Shown here: one piece after another, positions 31,448-39,557 of the stretch
Layout of the letters: each line of letters opens with the position of its first letter
How positions within the stretch are numbered: the stretch's first letter is position 1
NCBI RefSeq assembly: GCF_016863475.1
Contig: NZ_BOOY01000004.1
Coordinates: 1-64,000, forward strand
DNA: 64,000 nucleotides
Direction of reading: 5' to 3'
Source of the DNA: Spirilliplanes yamanashiensis
Lineage (GTDB): Bacteria; Actinomycetota; Actinomycetes; Mycobacteriales; Micromonosporaceae
Notes under the pieces: generated by a model
Told to the model about the DNA's origin: nothing
The model's database searches: none
Seen by the model: the letters and a program-made list of their open reading frames with translations, nothing else
Made by a program: the position numbers and the translations under genes

Positions 31448-33184
31448 CTAGGACAGGGCCCGGACGTCGAGGTCGGTGAACCGCACCTGCGCGGTCTCGT
31501 CGTAGCCGCGGGGCGCGGTGAGGCCGAGGCGCAGTGTGCCGGTGGCGGGGTGCAGCGCGTCCATGGGCGAGTCGGCGAGCACGACGCCGTCCCGGCTGAT
31601 CGAGACGTTGCCGCCGCCCGGCGCCAGGTAGAACCGCATGCGGGCGGAGCCGCCCGGCTCGATCTCCTGCGGGAACTTCACCTCGAGCGCGCCGAGCGGG
31701 CTCCGGTCCTGCGCCGAGCGGACGGTGACGCCGGTGGCGCACACGTCGGCGCGGTAGCCGCTGCCGTCGCGGGCGTCGAACCACAGGACGCCGCACGTGC
31801 CGGGCGAGAGCAGCGCGACGTCGACGGTGACGTCGTGGCTGCCGGCCACCGCGATCGCGGGACCGTCGCACCGGTGCTCGCCCGCGGTCTTGCGGCTGAT
31901 CACCAGGCCCTCGTCGAAGGCGCAGATCGCGCCGCCGTCGCGGCTGATCGACTCCTTCCACGCCCCGGCCGTGCGCAGCGGCTCGGACGCGACGGGCGAG
32001 CTGCTGACCACCGGCTCCGTGGGCTCCTCGCCGGCGGCGATGAGCGCGCCGATCGTCAGCGTCAGCAGGCCGCTGGCCAGGAACCACAGCGCGCCGACCG
32101 CGACCACGATGCCGGTCAGGCAGATGCCGGCGATCTGCCAGCCGCTCATCGAGCGCCGGGGCGGCCGGGGTGGCGGAAAGGGCGGCCCCGGCGGGCGGCC
32201 CGGCGGGGACGGCGGCCGGGAAGCCACGACGGTGGCCGCTCCGCCGGTGGGGGTGCCGGTGGGCGCGGCCCCCGGCCAGGGCCGGTCGCCGGTGTCCGGC
32301 GCCGCGTGCCGGGCCGCGCTGGTGGCCGCCCGGCGCAGCGCGGGCCGCCGGGCGAGGTCCGCCTGGCCGCCGGCGAGCAGCAGGTCGAGCAGCTCGCGGG
32401 CGTGCGGCCGGTCGGCCGGGTTCTTGGCCAGGGTGAGCGCCACCAGGTCGCGCAGGTGCGGCGGCAGGCCGTCGAGCACCGGCGGCTGGCTGACGATGCG
32501 CATCGCGGTCGCCGGGGCCGAGTCGGCCTGGAACGGGGTGCGGCCCGTGCCCGCGTACGTGACGACGGCGCCCCACGCGAACACGTCCGCGGCGGGGGTG
32601 ACGGCCCGGCCCGAGGCGGTGTCGTCGAACCGCTCCGGCGCCATGTACGCCACCGTGCCCAGCATCTGCCCGGTGCGGGTGTGCTGGCTGGTCGGCTCGA
32701 ACGCGCGCGCGATGCCGAAGTCGATGACCTTGGGGTTGCCCGGCGGCAGCAGCACGTTGCGCGGCTTGAGGTCGCGGTGGATGACCCCGGCGCCGTGGAT
32801 GGCGGTCAGCGCCGTCGCCACCCCGATCGCCACGCCGTGCAGGGTGCCCGCCGACAGCGGCCCGCGCCGCTCCACCACCTCGGCCAGCGAGGGGCCGTCG
32901 ACGTACTCGACCACCAGGTAGGGCGGGTCGGCCTCCGGGTCGGCGTCGAGCACCTCGGCGGTGCAGAACGGTGGCACCTGGCGGGCGCGCTCGACCTCGC
33001 TGCGGAAGCGGGCGCGGAACTCGTCCTCCACGGCGAACTCGGAGCGGACCACCTTGACGGCGACGTCCTGGCCGCCGGGGGAGCGGCCCAGGTAGACCGT
33101 GCCCATGCCACCCGCGCCGAGCCGGGCGGTGAGCTCGTACGGGCCGATCCGGCGCGGGTCGCGCGGCAGCAGGTTCTCCGGCAT
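31448..33184 (-). CDS. Membrane Ser/Thr protein kinase
   Basis: 578 residues. Kinase domain about 15-265: Gly loop GAGGMGTVYLG, Lys44 in VAVKVV, HRDLKPRNVLL with Asp138, DFG at 155-157, MAPERF. A Pro/Ala-rich juxtamembrane linker follows, a membrane helix at about 348-378, and an extracellular domain of about 180 residues with paired cysteines (CAF, HRCDGP, GTCGV, DVCATG) but no PASTA repeats, so the sensor domain differs from PknB. It likely forms a unit with the phosphatase downstream. Start ATG 33184 follows ggagaggcgggggg. Confidence 0.93.
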   Translation of the reverse strand: MPENLLPRDPRRIGPYELTARLGAGGMGTVYLGRSPGGQDVAVKVVRSEFAVEDEFRARFRSEVERARQVPPFCTAEVLDADPEADPPYLVVEYVDGPSLAEVVERRGPLSAGTLHGVAIGVATALTAIHGAGVIHRDLKPRNVLLPPGNPKVIDFGIARAFEPTSQHTRTGQMLGTVAYMAPERFDDTASGRAVTPAADVFAWGAVVTYAGTGRTPFQADSAPATAMRIVSQPPVLDGLPPHLRDLVALTLAKNPADRPHARELLDLLLAGGQADLARRPALRRAATSAARHAAPDTGDRPWPGAAPTGTPTGGAATVVASRPPSPPGRPPGPPFPPPRPPRRSMSGWQIAGICLTGIVVAVGALWFLASGLLTLTIGALIAAGEEPTEPVVSSSPVASEPLRTAGAWKESISRDGGAICAFDEGLVISRKTAGEHRCDGPAIAVAGSHDVTVDVALLSPGTCGVLWFDARDGSGYRADVCATGVTVRSAQDRSPLGALEVKFPQEIEPGGSARMRFYLAPGGGNVSISRDGVVLADSPMDALHPATGTLRLGLTAPRGYDETAQVRFTDLDVRALS

Positions 33185-33214
33185 CCCCCCGCCTCTCCAT
33201 CGAACCCGGAGAAT

Positions 33215-33385
33215 CTACCCCGGTTGATCCGCCTGGTCACCGTCCGCCTGCGAATCTTCGCCCTCGCGACGATAGCTGCGGGGGTCGAACGCGCCACCCG
33301 GCTGTTCCGCCACGAATTCGCCCTGGGCGTCGGGCACGGTCGTCCCCTCGGCGCGGTCCGGGTCGTTCTGCAGTGGTTCTGTCAT
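33215..33385 (-). CDS. Small acidic hypothetical protein
   Basis: 56 residues, MTEPLQNDPDRAEGTTV..., rich in Asp, Glu, Gln and Gly, with no hydrophobic segment. No family recognised; probably disordered. The composition looks protein-like, but no ribosome site is clear, so the call is tentative. It lies between the kinase and the cimA leader, on the other strand from cimA. Confidence 0.45.
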   Translation of the reverse strand: MTEPLQNDPDRAEGTTVPDAQGEFVAEQPGGAFDPRSYRREGEDSQADGDQADQPG

Positions 33386-33479
33386 GGGACCGCACGTACC
33401 CCCGGCCGGGTGACCCGAATCCGTCCCGCATCGTGGAAGGCCGGCGCCCGGGGCGGCCCGGAGTGGCAAGCTACGTCCC

Positions 33480-33512
33480 GTGACCCACCTCGTGCTGATT
33501 ATTCGCACGTAG
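33480..33512 (+). CDS. cimA leader peptide
   Basis: Ten codons, Met-Thr-His-Leu-Val-Leu-Ile-Ile-Arg-Thr-stop (GTG start, TAG at 33510-33512). Five consecutive branched-chain codons (ctc gtg ctg att att) directly precede a hairpin and a T-tract terminator. The ATT codons are rare in this GC-rich sequence, which fits selection for stalling. No ribosome site; CAAGCT (33467-33472, preceded by TGG) lies 7 bases before the GTG, the same spacing as at the ilvB leader, so the RNA is probably leaderless. Confidence 0.75.
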   Translation: MTHLVLIIRT

Positions 33513-33576
33513 CGCGCCGGCCGCCCCTTCGAGGCCGACGCGCAGACCTCCCGCATCCGCGGGGGGTCTTTTTGTT
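33512..33576 (+). promoter_or_regulatory. cimA transcription attenuator
   Basis: Hairpin 1 (33512-33522 with 33533-33543, ten pairs and one C-A mismatch) begins at the last base of the leader stop codon. Hairpin 2 (33544-33554 with 33559-33569, 11 pairs including one G-U, ATCC loop) runs straight into a T5 tract: an intrinsic terminator 20-odd bases before cimA. Order, spacing and even the ATCC loop match the ilvB attenuator. A ribosome stalled on the Leu/Val/Ile codons would cover hairpin 1. Confidence 0.78.
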
Positions 33577-33597
33577 GTGAGGAAGGAACCTCCCGCC

Positions 33598-35220
33598 ATG
33601 AGCTACCAGGTGTTCGACACGAGCCTGCGCGACGGTGCCCAGCGCGAGGGCATCAGCTACTCGGTCGTCGACAAGCTCGCCATCGCCCGCCTCCTGGACG
33701 AGTTCGGCGTGGGCTTCATCGAGGGCGGCTGGCCGGGCGCCATGCCGAAGGACACCGAGTTCTTCCGCCGCGCGAAGACCGAGCTGGACCTCAAGCACGC
33801 CGTGCTGGTCGCGTTCGGCTCCACCCGCAAGGCCGGCGTCGACGTGGCGGACGACCAGCAGGTCAAGGCGCTGCTCGACGCGGAGACCCCGGTCGTGTGC
33901 CTGGTCGCCAAGTCCGACATCCGGCACGTCGAGCGGGCTTTGCGCACCACCGGCGACGAGAACCTGGCCATGGTCCGCGACACCGTCGCCTTCCTCGTCT
34001 CGCACGGCCGCCGGGTGTTCGTCGACTGCGAGCACTTCTTCGACGGCTACCGCCACGACCCCGACTACACCGCCTCCGTGGTGCACGCCGCGTTCGCCGG
34101 CGGCGCCGAGCGGGTCGTCATGTGCGACACCAACGGCGGCATGCTGCCGTCCCAGATCACCCGGGCCATCGGCGAGCTGACCGAGCGCCTCGGCGTGCCC
34201 GCCGACCAGCTCGGCATCCACTGCCAGAACGACACCTCCTGCGCGGTGGCGAACACCGTCGCCGCCGTCGAGGCCGGGGTCCGGCACTTCCAGTGCACCG
34301 CCAACGGCTACGGCGAGCGCCCCGGCAACGCCGACCTGTTCGCCGTCGTCGCCAACCTCCAGCTCAAGCTCGGGCTGCCCGTCCTACCGGACGGCTGCCT
34401 GGAGAAGGCGGTGCGCGTCTCGCACGCCATCGCCGAGATCGCGAACCTCACCCCCGACACCCACCAGGCGTACGTCGGGGCCGCCGCCTTCGCCCACAAG
34501 GCGGGGCTGCACGCGAGCGCGATCAAGGTCGACCCGCTGCTCTACAACCACGTGGACCCGGCGGTCGTCGGCAACGACATGCGCATCCTGGTGACCGAGA
34601 TGGCCGGCCGCGCCAGCATCGAGCTGAAGAGCCGCGAGCTGGGCATCGAGCTGTCCGGTCACCAGGACGCCTTGTCGAAGGTCACCCAGCAGGTGAAGGA
34701 CCTGGAGGCGGTCGGCTGGTCGTTCGAGGCCGCCGACGCGTCGTTCGAGCTGCTCGTGCGCGACCACGTGCCCGGCGCCGCGTACGACCGGCCGTTCGAG
34801 CTGGAGTCGTACCGGGTGCTGGTCGAGCACCGCGCCGACGGCACGGTCGTGTCCGAGGCCACCGTCAAGATGCGGGTCCGCGGCGAGCGGGTCATCACCA
34901 CCGCCGAGGGCAACGGCCCGGTCAACGCCATCGACGAGGCGCTGCGCACCGGCCTCACCGCGCACTACCCGGAGCTGGCGAACTTCGAGCTCGCCGACTA
35001 CAAGGTGCGCATCCTGGAGGGCTCGCACGGCACCAACGCGGTCACCCGGGTGCTGGTCGAGACGAGCGACAAGCAGCGCGACTGGACCACCGTCGGCGTC
35101 CACGACAACGTGGTCGAGGCCAGCTGGCATGCCCTGGTCGACGCACTCACCTACGGACTCGCCCACACGACGCCCGCATCTGCGCCACGATCGGGATCAT
35201 GGGGGAATTCATCGCAGTGA
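33598..35220 (+). CDS. cimA: (R)-citramalate synthase
   Basis: Condenses pyruvate with acetyl-CoA to citramalate, the first step of the threonine-independent route to 2-oxobutyrate and isoleucine. 540 residues: HMGL-like TIM barrel with DTSLRDGAQREG, the metal-binding HCQNDTSCAVANT, CTANGYGERPGNADL, a linker with HKAGLHASA, and a LeuA-type C-terminal regulatory domain. The leucine-synthase homologue LeuA is a possible confusion, but the EFGVGFIEGGWPG...D opening is that of CimA. ATG 33598 lies ten bases after gaggaagga. Preceded by an attenuator. Confidence 0.93.
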   Translation: MSYQVFDTSLRDGAQREGISYSVVDKLAIARLLDEFGVGFIEGGWPGAMPKDTEFFRRAKTELDLKHAVLVAFGSTRKAGVDVADDQQVKALLDAETPVVCLVAKSDIRHVERALRTTGDENLAMVRDTVAFLVSHGRRVFVDCEHFFDGYRHDPDYTASVVHAAFAGGAERVVMCDTNGGMLPSQITRAIGELTERLGVPADQLGIHCQNDTSCAVANTVAAVEAGVRHFQCTANGYGERPGNADLFAVVANLQLKLGLPVLPDGCLEKAVRVSHAIAEIANLTPDTHQAYVGAAAFAHKAGLHASAIKVDPLLYNHVDPAVVGNDMRILVTEMAGRASIELKSRELGIELSGHQDALSKVTQQVKDLEAVGWSFEAADASFELLVRDHVPGAAYDRPFELESYRVLVEHRADGTVVSEATVKMRVRGERVITTAEGNGPVNAIDEALRTGLTAHYPELANFELADYKVRILEGSHGTNAVTRVLVETSDKQRDWTTVGVHDNVVEASWHALVDALTYGLAHTTPASAPRSGSWGNSSQ

Positions 35221-35819
35221 CCGCGGTGCGCAGCACCGACGCGGCCTTCGTGGCGGACACCATCGTCCGCCACGCCCGGGACAACGGGGTCGAGGCCGAG
35301 CCGACGGACGCGCACGGCGACGACCTGGTCGCCGTGCACCCGCCGGAGAACGGCTGGACGGTCGTCGCCTGGCCGATGCCGGTCGTCGCGGCGAGCCTGG
35401 GCGGCTGGCTCTCCCGGGAGCTGGGCGCCCAGGTCAGCGCGATCGACGTGTACGACGGCGACTACTGGCAGCACGTGGCCTTCTACAAGGGCGAGGTCCG
35501 CGACCGGTTCAGCTCGGTGCCGGACCACTTCGCCACCGACGCGGCCACGGCGGAGCGCCTGCGCCGCGAGTGGGCCGGCGACGTGTCGGTGCTGGTCGAC
35601 TTCTTCGACCGCCCGAAGTCGGCGATCGCCCCGTACCTGGTCCGCGCCGCCGAGGTCTCCGGCCCGGCGTTCCCGGGCGACGAGTTCGACCTCGACGACG
35701 TGTGGGTCTTCGTCGACTTCTGGCGCAAGCTGGGCATCACGTACCCGGACCCGGGAGCGCCCCTGCGCCACCTGCGCCTGGACGCCGAGGCGCTGCCCCA
35801 GGACGACCCCGCCCGCTGA
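35199..35819 (+). CDS. Conserved hypothetical protein
   Basis: 206 residues, acidic, soluble, rich in Asp/Trp/Phe (VDFFDRPKSAIAPYLVRAA, DLDDVWVFVDFWRKLGI). I recognise no family. ATG 35199 lies inside the end of cimA (22-bp overlap), and its stop overlaps the next ATG by one base, so it is translated as part of the cimA transcript. Confidence 0.75.
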   Translation: MGEFIAVTAVRSTDAAFVADTIVRHARDNGVEAEPTDAHGDDLVAVHPPENGWTVVAWPMPVVAASLGGWLSRELGAQVSAIDVYDGDYWQHVAFYKGEVRDRFSSVPDHFATDAATAERLRREWAGDVSVLVDFFDRPKSAIAPYLVRAAEVSGPAFPGDEFDLDDVWVFVDFWRKLGITYPDPGAPLRHLRLDAEALPQDDPAR

Positions 35820-36106
35820 TGCGCCTCGCCCGGGCCGCGGCCCTCGGCTGCGCGGCGCTGTGGGCCGGCGGCGTGGCGCTGGGCGTCACGCTGCTGCCGT
35901 ACGCCGCGCTGTGCACCCTGCTGGCGCTGTTCGCGGCGGCCGCCGCCGGCGGGGCGCCGGGGGAGGTGGTCGAGGTGCTCGCCACCTACTCGTGGATCCA
36001 CGAGCCCGCCCAGCCGCAGCCGTCGGTTCCGGCCGCCGGTGTGCTGCTGCTGGTGGCGGGCCTCGTGGCGCTGCTGCCCGACGGTCGGGAGAATGCCCTC
36101 CCATGA
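35819..36106 (+). CDS. Small membrane protein (paralogue of the next gene)
   Basis: 95 residues with three hydrophobic stretches. Its opening MRLARAAALGCAALWAGGVALG resembles that of the following gene, suggesting a tandem duplication. It is joined by TGATG to the upstream gene and by ATGA to the downstream one. Function unknown. Confidence 0.7.
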   Translation: MRLARAAALGCAALWAGGVALGVTLLPYAALCTLLALFAAAAAGGAPGEVVEVLATYSWIHEPAQPQPSVPAAGVLLLVAGLVALLPDGRENALP

Positions 36107-36912
36107 TCCGCTACGCCCGCGCCGCCGCCCTGGCCTGCGCCGCCCTCTGGGTGGCCGGTGCCGTGCTGGACGTGCCGCTGCTGCCGTATCCGGGGACGTG
36201 GACGATGGCGGCCCTGCTGGCCGTCGCCGTCCTCGGCGGGGCGGCGCGTGCGCTGGTCGTGGCGTTCGGGGCGCTCACGCTGTACGCGTGGGTGCTGGAC
36301 CTGCGGGGTGCGTACCCGTTCGACGTCACGCTCGACGGGTCGGCGGTCGCGGAGGCGTGGTTGCTGGGGGTGGCCGCGGCGGCGGCGGGGTACGCGATCG
36401 CGGGTGGGGCCGGCCGGCCGTGGTCGCGGCGGCGGGCGGTGGGCGCCGCGGTGGTGTGGGTGGTGGGCGCGGGGCTGTTCGCGTGGTCGCTGGCCGCCGC
36501 GCTGACCGACGTGGCCGGGGAGCCGGCGTCGGCCGTGGTGGTCGCCGGGCCGGGTGCGGCGGCGCTCGTGCTGGCGGGGGCCGTGCTGGTGGCGTGGGCC
36601 GGCCGGCGGGGTGGCCGGGCGGCGGCGGCGGTGCCGCTGCTGGTGGCCGTCGCGGCGGGGGCGTGGTGGCTGGCCGAGGCGGCGGCGTTCGAGTTCGCCT
36701 ACACGGCGTACGACACGCAGCCGCTCCGGGCCGACGAGATGTCCTCCGCCTACGCCGGCTCGCTGGACATCGCGGTGGAGTCGCCGTGGCCGTTCGGCGG
36801 CTGGGGCGGCGCGGCGGACTGGGGGCCCGCGCTTCCGGCGCTGGACACCCTCGTGTTCCTGGTCGGGCTGGTGGGGCTGCTGGTGGCCGACGACCGGGTC
36901 AGGGAAGCGTGA
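36103..36912 (+). CDS. Polytopic membrane protein
   Basis: 269 residues with seven or so hydrophobic helices rich in Ala, Val and Gly and an extracytoplasmic loop near the end (YDTQPLRADEMSSAYAGS). The N-terminus MIRYARAAALACAALWVAGAVL mirrors the preceding small protein. No family recognised. The middle of the gene is extremely G-rich on the coding strand. It overlaps the convergent EEP gene by 14 bases. Confidence 0.72.
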   Translation: MIRYARAAALACAALWVAGAVLDVPLLPYPGTWTMAALLAVAVLGGAARALVVAFGALTLYAWVLDLRGAYPFDVTLDGSAVAEAWLLGVAAAAAGYAIAGGAGRPWSRRRAVGAAVVWVVGAGLFAWSLAAALTDVAGEPASAVVVAGPGAAALVLAGAVLVAWAGRRGGRAAAAVPLLVAVAAGAWWLAEAAAFEFAYTAYDTQPLRADEMSSAYAGSLDIAVESPWPFGGWGGAADWGPALPALDTLVFLVGLVGLLVADDRVREA

Positions 36913-37876
36913 CGGTCGCGACGATCGCCCGGTGGTCGCTGCCGGTCTGGTCGTGCACGGACAGCTCGTCGACGCGGATGCGCTCGTCGACCAGCACGTG
37001 GTCGATGGTGACCGGCGGGATCGGGTCGCCGTCGTACGGGCCCCACGTGCCGATCAGGCCCCTGCCCACCGCGTCGGCGGCGTCGCGGTAGCCGCTGTCG
37101 AGCAGCCGGCGCAGCGGGGCGTGGTCGAGGGTGGCGTTGAAGTCGCCGAGCAGGATGCGCAGCGGGCCGCCCGGGGTGGCGCGCGGCTGGGCCTCCAGGT
37201 CGCCGCGCCAGTCGTCGACGACGTGCACCGCCCACGGGGCGAGCGGGTGGGCCGACTCGACGAGGACCGGGGCGGCGCCGGGCAGGGCGACGGTGGCGTA
37301 CGACTGGCCGAAGCCGCCCGCGTTGCGGCGGAAGCCGGGGTCGGTCAGCGGGTGGCGTGACCACAGGGCGGAGCCGGTGGTGCCGACCTCGCCGTTGGAC
37401 TGCCGGTGCGGCAGGTCGGTGCCCAGGCCGGCGGCCAGCAGGGCGGCCTCGCCCTCGGGGGTGTACTCCTGCAGGGCCAGCACGTCGACCCGGCGCTCGC
37501 GGACGAGCCGGGTCAGCTGGGCCGGGTCGGCGCCGCCGAACAGCATGTTGGCGGTCATGACGGTGAGCCGGGCGCCGCGGGCGGCGGGCTGGTTGTCCGG
37601 GATCGCGCGCGGCAGGACGGCGCCCACGAGGGCGACGGCGGCCACGACGGCGAACGCGGCGGGCAGCCAGCGCCGCCGGATGAGCGCGGTCAGCGCGAGC
37701 GGCACCGACCACGCCGCCACGTACGGGGTGAACGCGAACAGCTGCACGAGCGGGCCGATCTCCCAGCCGCCGAGCCGGATCACCGCCCACGCCAGCCCCG
37801 GCAGCACCAGCAGCCACCAGAGCGCGGTCCGGCCCCGCCGACGGGTGCTCGGCGGGGCCGGTGCGGTGATCGTCAT
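36899..37876 (-). CDS. Membrane endonuclease/exonuclease/phosphatase family protein
   Basis: 325 residues. Three membrane helices (about 19-92) precede an EEP domain: TVMTANMLFGG, DVLALQEYTPEGEAAL, SALWSRHPL, ILLGDFNATLDHAPLR and the terminal SDHRAIVA. The Asn/Glu/Asp/His catalytic set is complete. The active domain is predicted outside the membrane; substrates could be nucleic acid or a phosphodiester lipid headgroup. ATG 37876 has TACCGT 7 bases upstream. Confidence 0.88.
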   Translation of the reverse strand: MTITAPAPPSTRRRGRTALWWLLVLPGLAWAVIRLGGWEIGPLVQLFAFTPYVAAWSVPLALTALIRRRWLPAAFAVVAAVALVGAVLPRAIPDNQPAARGARLTVMTANMLFGGADPAQLTRLVRERRVDVLALQEYTPEGEAALLAAGLGTDLPHRQSNGEVGTTGSALWSRHPLTDPGFRRNAGGFGQSYATVALPGAAPVLVESAHPLAPWAVHVVDDWRGDLEAQPRATPGGPLRILLGDFNATLDHAPLRRLLDSGYRDAADAVGRGLIGTWGPYDGDPIPPVTIDHVLVDERIRVDELSVHDQTGSDHRAIVATVTLP

Positions 37877-37883
37877 GGGTCCG

Positions 37884-37889
37884 ACGGTA
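37884..37889 (-). promoter_or_regulatory. Leaderless -10 box for EEP gene
   Basis: TACCGT on the minus strand, 7 bases before ATG 37876, within the short gap after the glycosidase-like gene. Confidence 0.45.
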
Positions 37890-37912
37890 TCCGCCGGACG
37901 CCACGAACCGGG

Positions 37913-39394
37913 TTAGGCGTACGGGTTGAAGTCCAGGGCCGCCATGATGAACCAGGACGTGGCGCCGACGTGCTGGCGCTGGAAGTAGCCGAACGCGAAG
38001 CCGGTGTCGAACGCGCTGGTCGCGGCCACGATGCCCGCCTTCTTCGGCAGGACGGTGCCCGTCCAGGTGCCGCCCTCGCCCGGGTTCGACAGCTTGCCGC
38101 CGTCGGGGTCGTCGGTGAGGCCGACGGTCTGCCCGCCGCCCACCTTCTCCTGGGCGATGACGGTCTCGCGCAGCAGCCGCTTGGCCAGCGCCCGGTCGCC
38201 CTTCTCGCCGCGGAACAGCAGCGCGAGCGCGGTGTGGCCGTTGCCCTCCAGCCAGACGGCCTCGCGGACGTTGGGCCGGGTGCTGCCGGACACGTTGCCG
38301 GTGAGCACCTTCGACTGGCTGGCGTAGGCGACGCCGGAGACGTGCACGCCGGCGGGCAGCTGGGTGTTAGGCACGTTCGGGCCGTCGGTGGACCACAGCT
38401 CGTCGGTCACGTAGTCGACGCCGGCGTTGTAGCGCTTCTCGCGCAGCGACAGCAGGCCCCAGGTCTGCACGTCCGACGGGATGTTGCCCTTGTTGATGAG
38501 GTTCGGGTCCTCACCGGGCAGGCCGCCGATCGTGCCGGTCCAGAAGAAGCCCTCCTTGCGGTTCCACATGGAGCGCACGAACTCGCCGGCGACGGCCGCG
38601 CGGGCCTTCCAGCGCCGGTCGCGGGTGTGCTTGAACAGCAGGTTGAACAGGGCGTACACGTCGATGTTGTGCTCCGAGGAGACCCACTTCTGCGGGGTCT
38701 CGCCGTCGGCCTGGATGCCGCCGTGGTAGCCGCCGTAGCGGTACGGGCTCTCCTTGTCGGTGATCCACAGGCCGATCGTGACGGCCGCGTCCAGGTACTT
38801 CGCTGCCCGGGTGCGGTCGTAGAGCTGCACGAACGCCAGCGCCACCCACGCCATGTCGCCGGTGGCCGAGCCGCTGAAGCCGAACGGCCACAGGAACGCC
38901 GCCTTGCCGTCCTCGCGCTCCAGGCCGGGGAAGAACGCGCCGCCGCCGTAGAACTGCATCGGGCCGGCCGCGTACGCCTGGCGCACCCGCCCGTCGGTGT
39001 ACTTCTCGTCGTTGGCCTGGGCGAACAGCAGCGCGTCGCCGATCAGCCGGGCGCGGCGCACGTTCTCGCGGGTCGGGTTGGCCAGGTAGGCGCAGATGGC
39101 GAGGGCGTTGTCGTAGACGAACGCCGTCGTCATCAACTCGCCCTCGTTGTTGTAGCTCTGCAGCAGGCGCGGCGTGCGGCCCTCGAAGTACGCGTCCTGC
39201 ACGGTGTCGAGGTACTTGTAGGCGCGGTTGACGGGCTTGAGGAACGACCGGTCGACCAGGCCGCGCGGGGCGTTGATCTGCGCGGCGGCGGCGGGCGACT
39301 CGAGGCCGAGGGAACCGGCGGCGGCCGCGGCGGCGGCGACGGCGGGCAGAGCCAGGACCTGGCGGCGGCCGAGGTTCAGGGACGAAGCGGGCAT
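37913..39394 (-). CDS. Tat-exported glycosidase-like protein (alpha/alpha barrel)
   Basis: 493 residues. The N-terminus has a twin-arginine signal (LGRRQVLALPAVAAAAAA, cleavage near SPAAAAQ). The mature part shows repeated helix pairs with aromatic/acidic loops (TTAFVYDNALAICAYLA, YGGYHGGIQADGE, SSEHNIDVYALF, NRKEGFFWTGT, EGNGHTALALL) in the manner of six-hairpin glycosidases. The exact family is not assigned; a role in polysaccharide breakdown is inferred, supported by the LacI-type operator upstream. ATG 39394 follows aggaga; longer in-frame starts would place the Tat signal internally. Confidence 0.8.
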   Translation of the reverse strand: MPASSLNLGRRQVLALPAVAAAAAAAGSLGLESPAAAAQINAPRGLVDRSFLKPVNRAYKYLDTVQDAYFEGRTPRLLQSYNNEGELMTTAFVYDNALAICAYLANPTRENVRRARLIGDALLFAQANDEKYTDGRVRQAYAAGPMQFYGGGAFFPGLEREDGKAAFLWPFGFSGSATGDMAWVALAFVQLYDRTRAAKYLDAAVTIGLWITDKESPYRYGGYHGGIQADGETPQKWVSSEHNIDVYALFNLLFKHTRDRRWKARAAVAGEFVRSMWNRKEGFFWTGTIGGLPGEDPNLINKGNIPSDVQTWGLLSLREKRYNAGVDYVTDELWSTDGPNVPNTQLPAGVHVSGVAYASQSKVLTGNVSGSTRPNVREAVWLEGNGHTALALLFRGEKGDRALAKRLLRETVIAQEKVGGGQTVGLTDDPDGGKLSNPGEGGTWTGTVLPKKAGIVAATSAFDTGFAFGYFQRQHVGATSWFIMAALDFNPYA

Positions 39395-39415
39395 CAAAGG
39401 TCTCCTGCGGAGGGT

Positions 39416-39431
39416 GAGAGAGCGCTCTCTC
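39416..39431. promoter_or_regulatory. LacI-family-type operator palindrome
   Basis: gagagagcgctctctc, a perfect 16-base palindrome with central GCGC, 22 bases upstream of the glycosidase-like gene's ATG. LacI-family sugar repressors of actinomycetes bind such GC-centred palindromes. It lies about +11 to +26 from the predicted transcription start, where a bound repressor would block elongation. No LacI gene is in the window. Confidence 0.7.
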
Positions 39432-39448
39432 GGGAAGCGCCGTGGCCC

Positions 39449-39477
39449 ATTGAAACGTGATCGACATCTCTGGGCAA
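39449..39477 (-). promoter_or_regulatory. Promoter of the glycosidase-like gene
   Basis: On the minus strand TTGCCC (39477-39472), a 17-base spacer, TTCAAT (39454-39449); start near 39442, just before the operator palindrome. Confidence 0.5.
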
Positions 39478-39482
39478 CCCCC

Positions 39483-39545
39483 GAACCGCCGAAGGCGGGC
39501 CATCGGCACATTCGCATGCCCTGAAGGCCCGCCTTTGCGGCGGTT
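39483..39545 (-). terminator. Large inverted repeat after the M16 peptidase genes
   Basis: gaaccgccgaaggcgggcc (39483-39501) pairs with a near-exact complement at 39525-39545, broken by a two-base bulge, over a ~25-base loop. It lies 13 bases after the stop of the M16 gene pair and could end that transcript. Confidence 0.5.
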
Positions 39546-39557
39546 CCTCTGTGCGAT

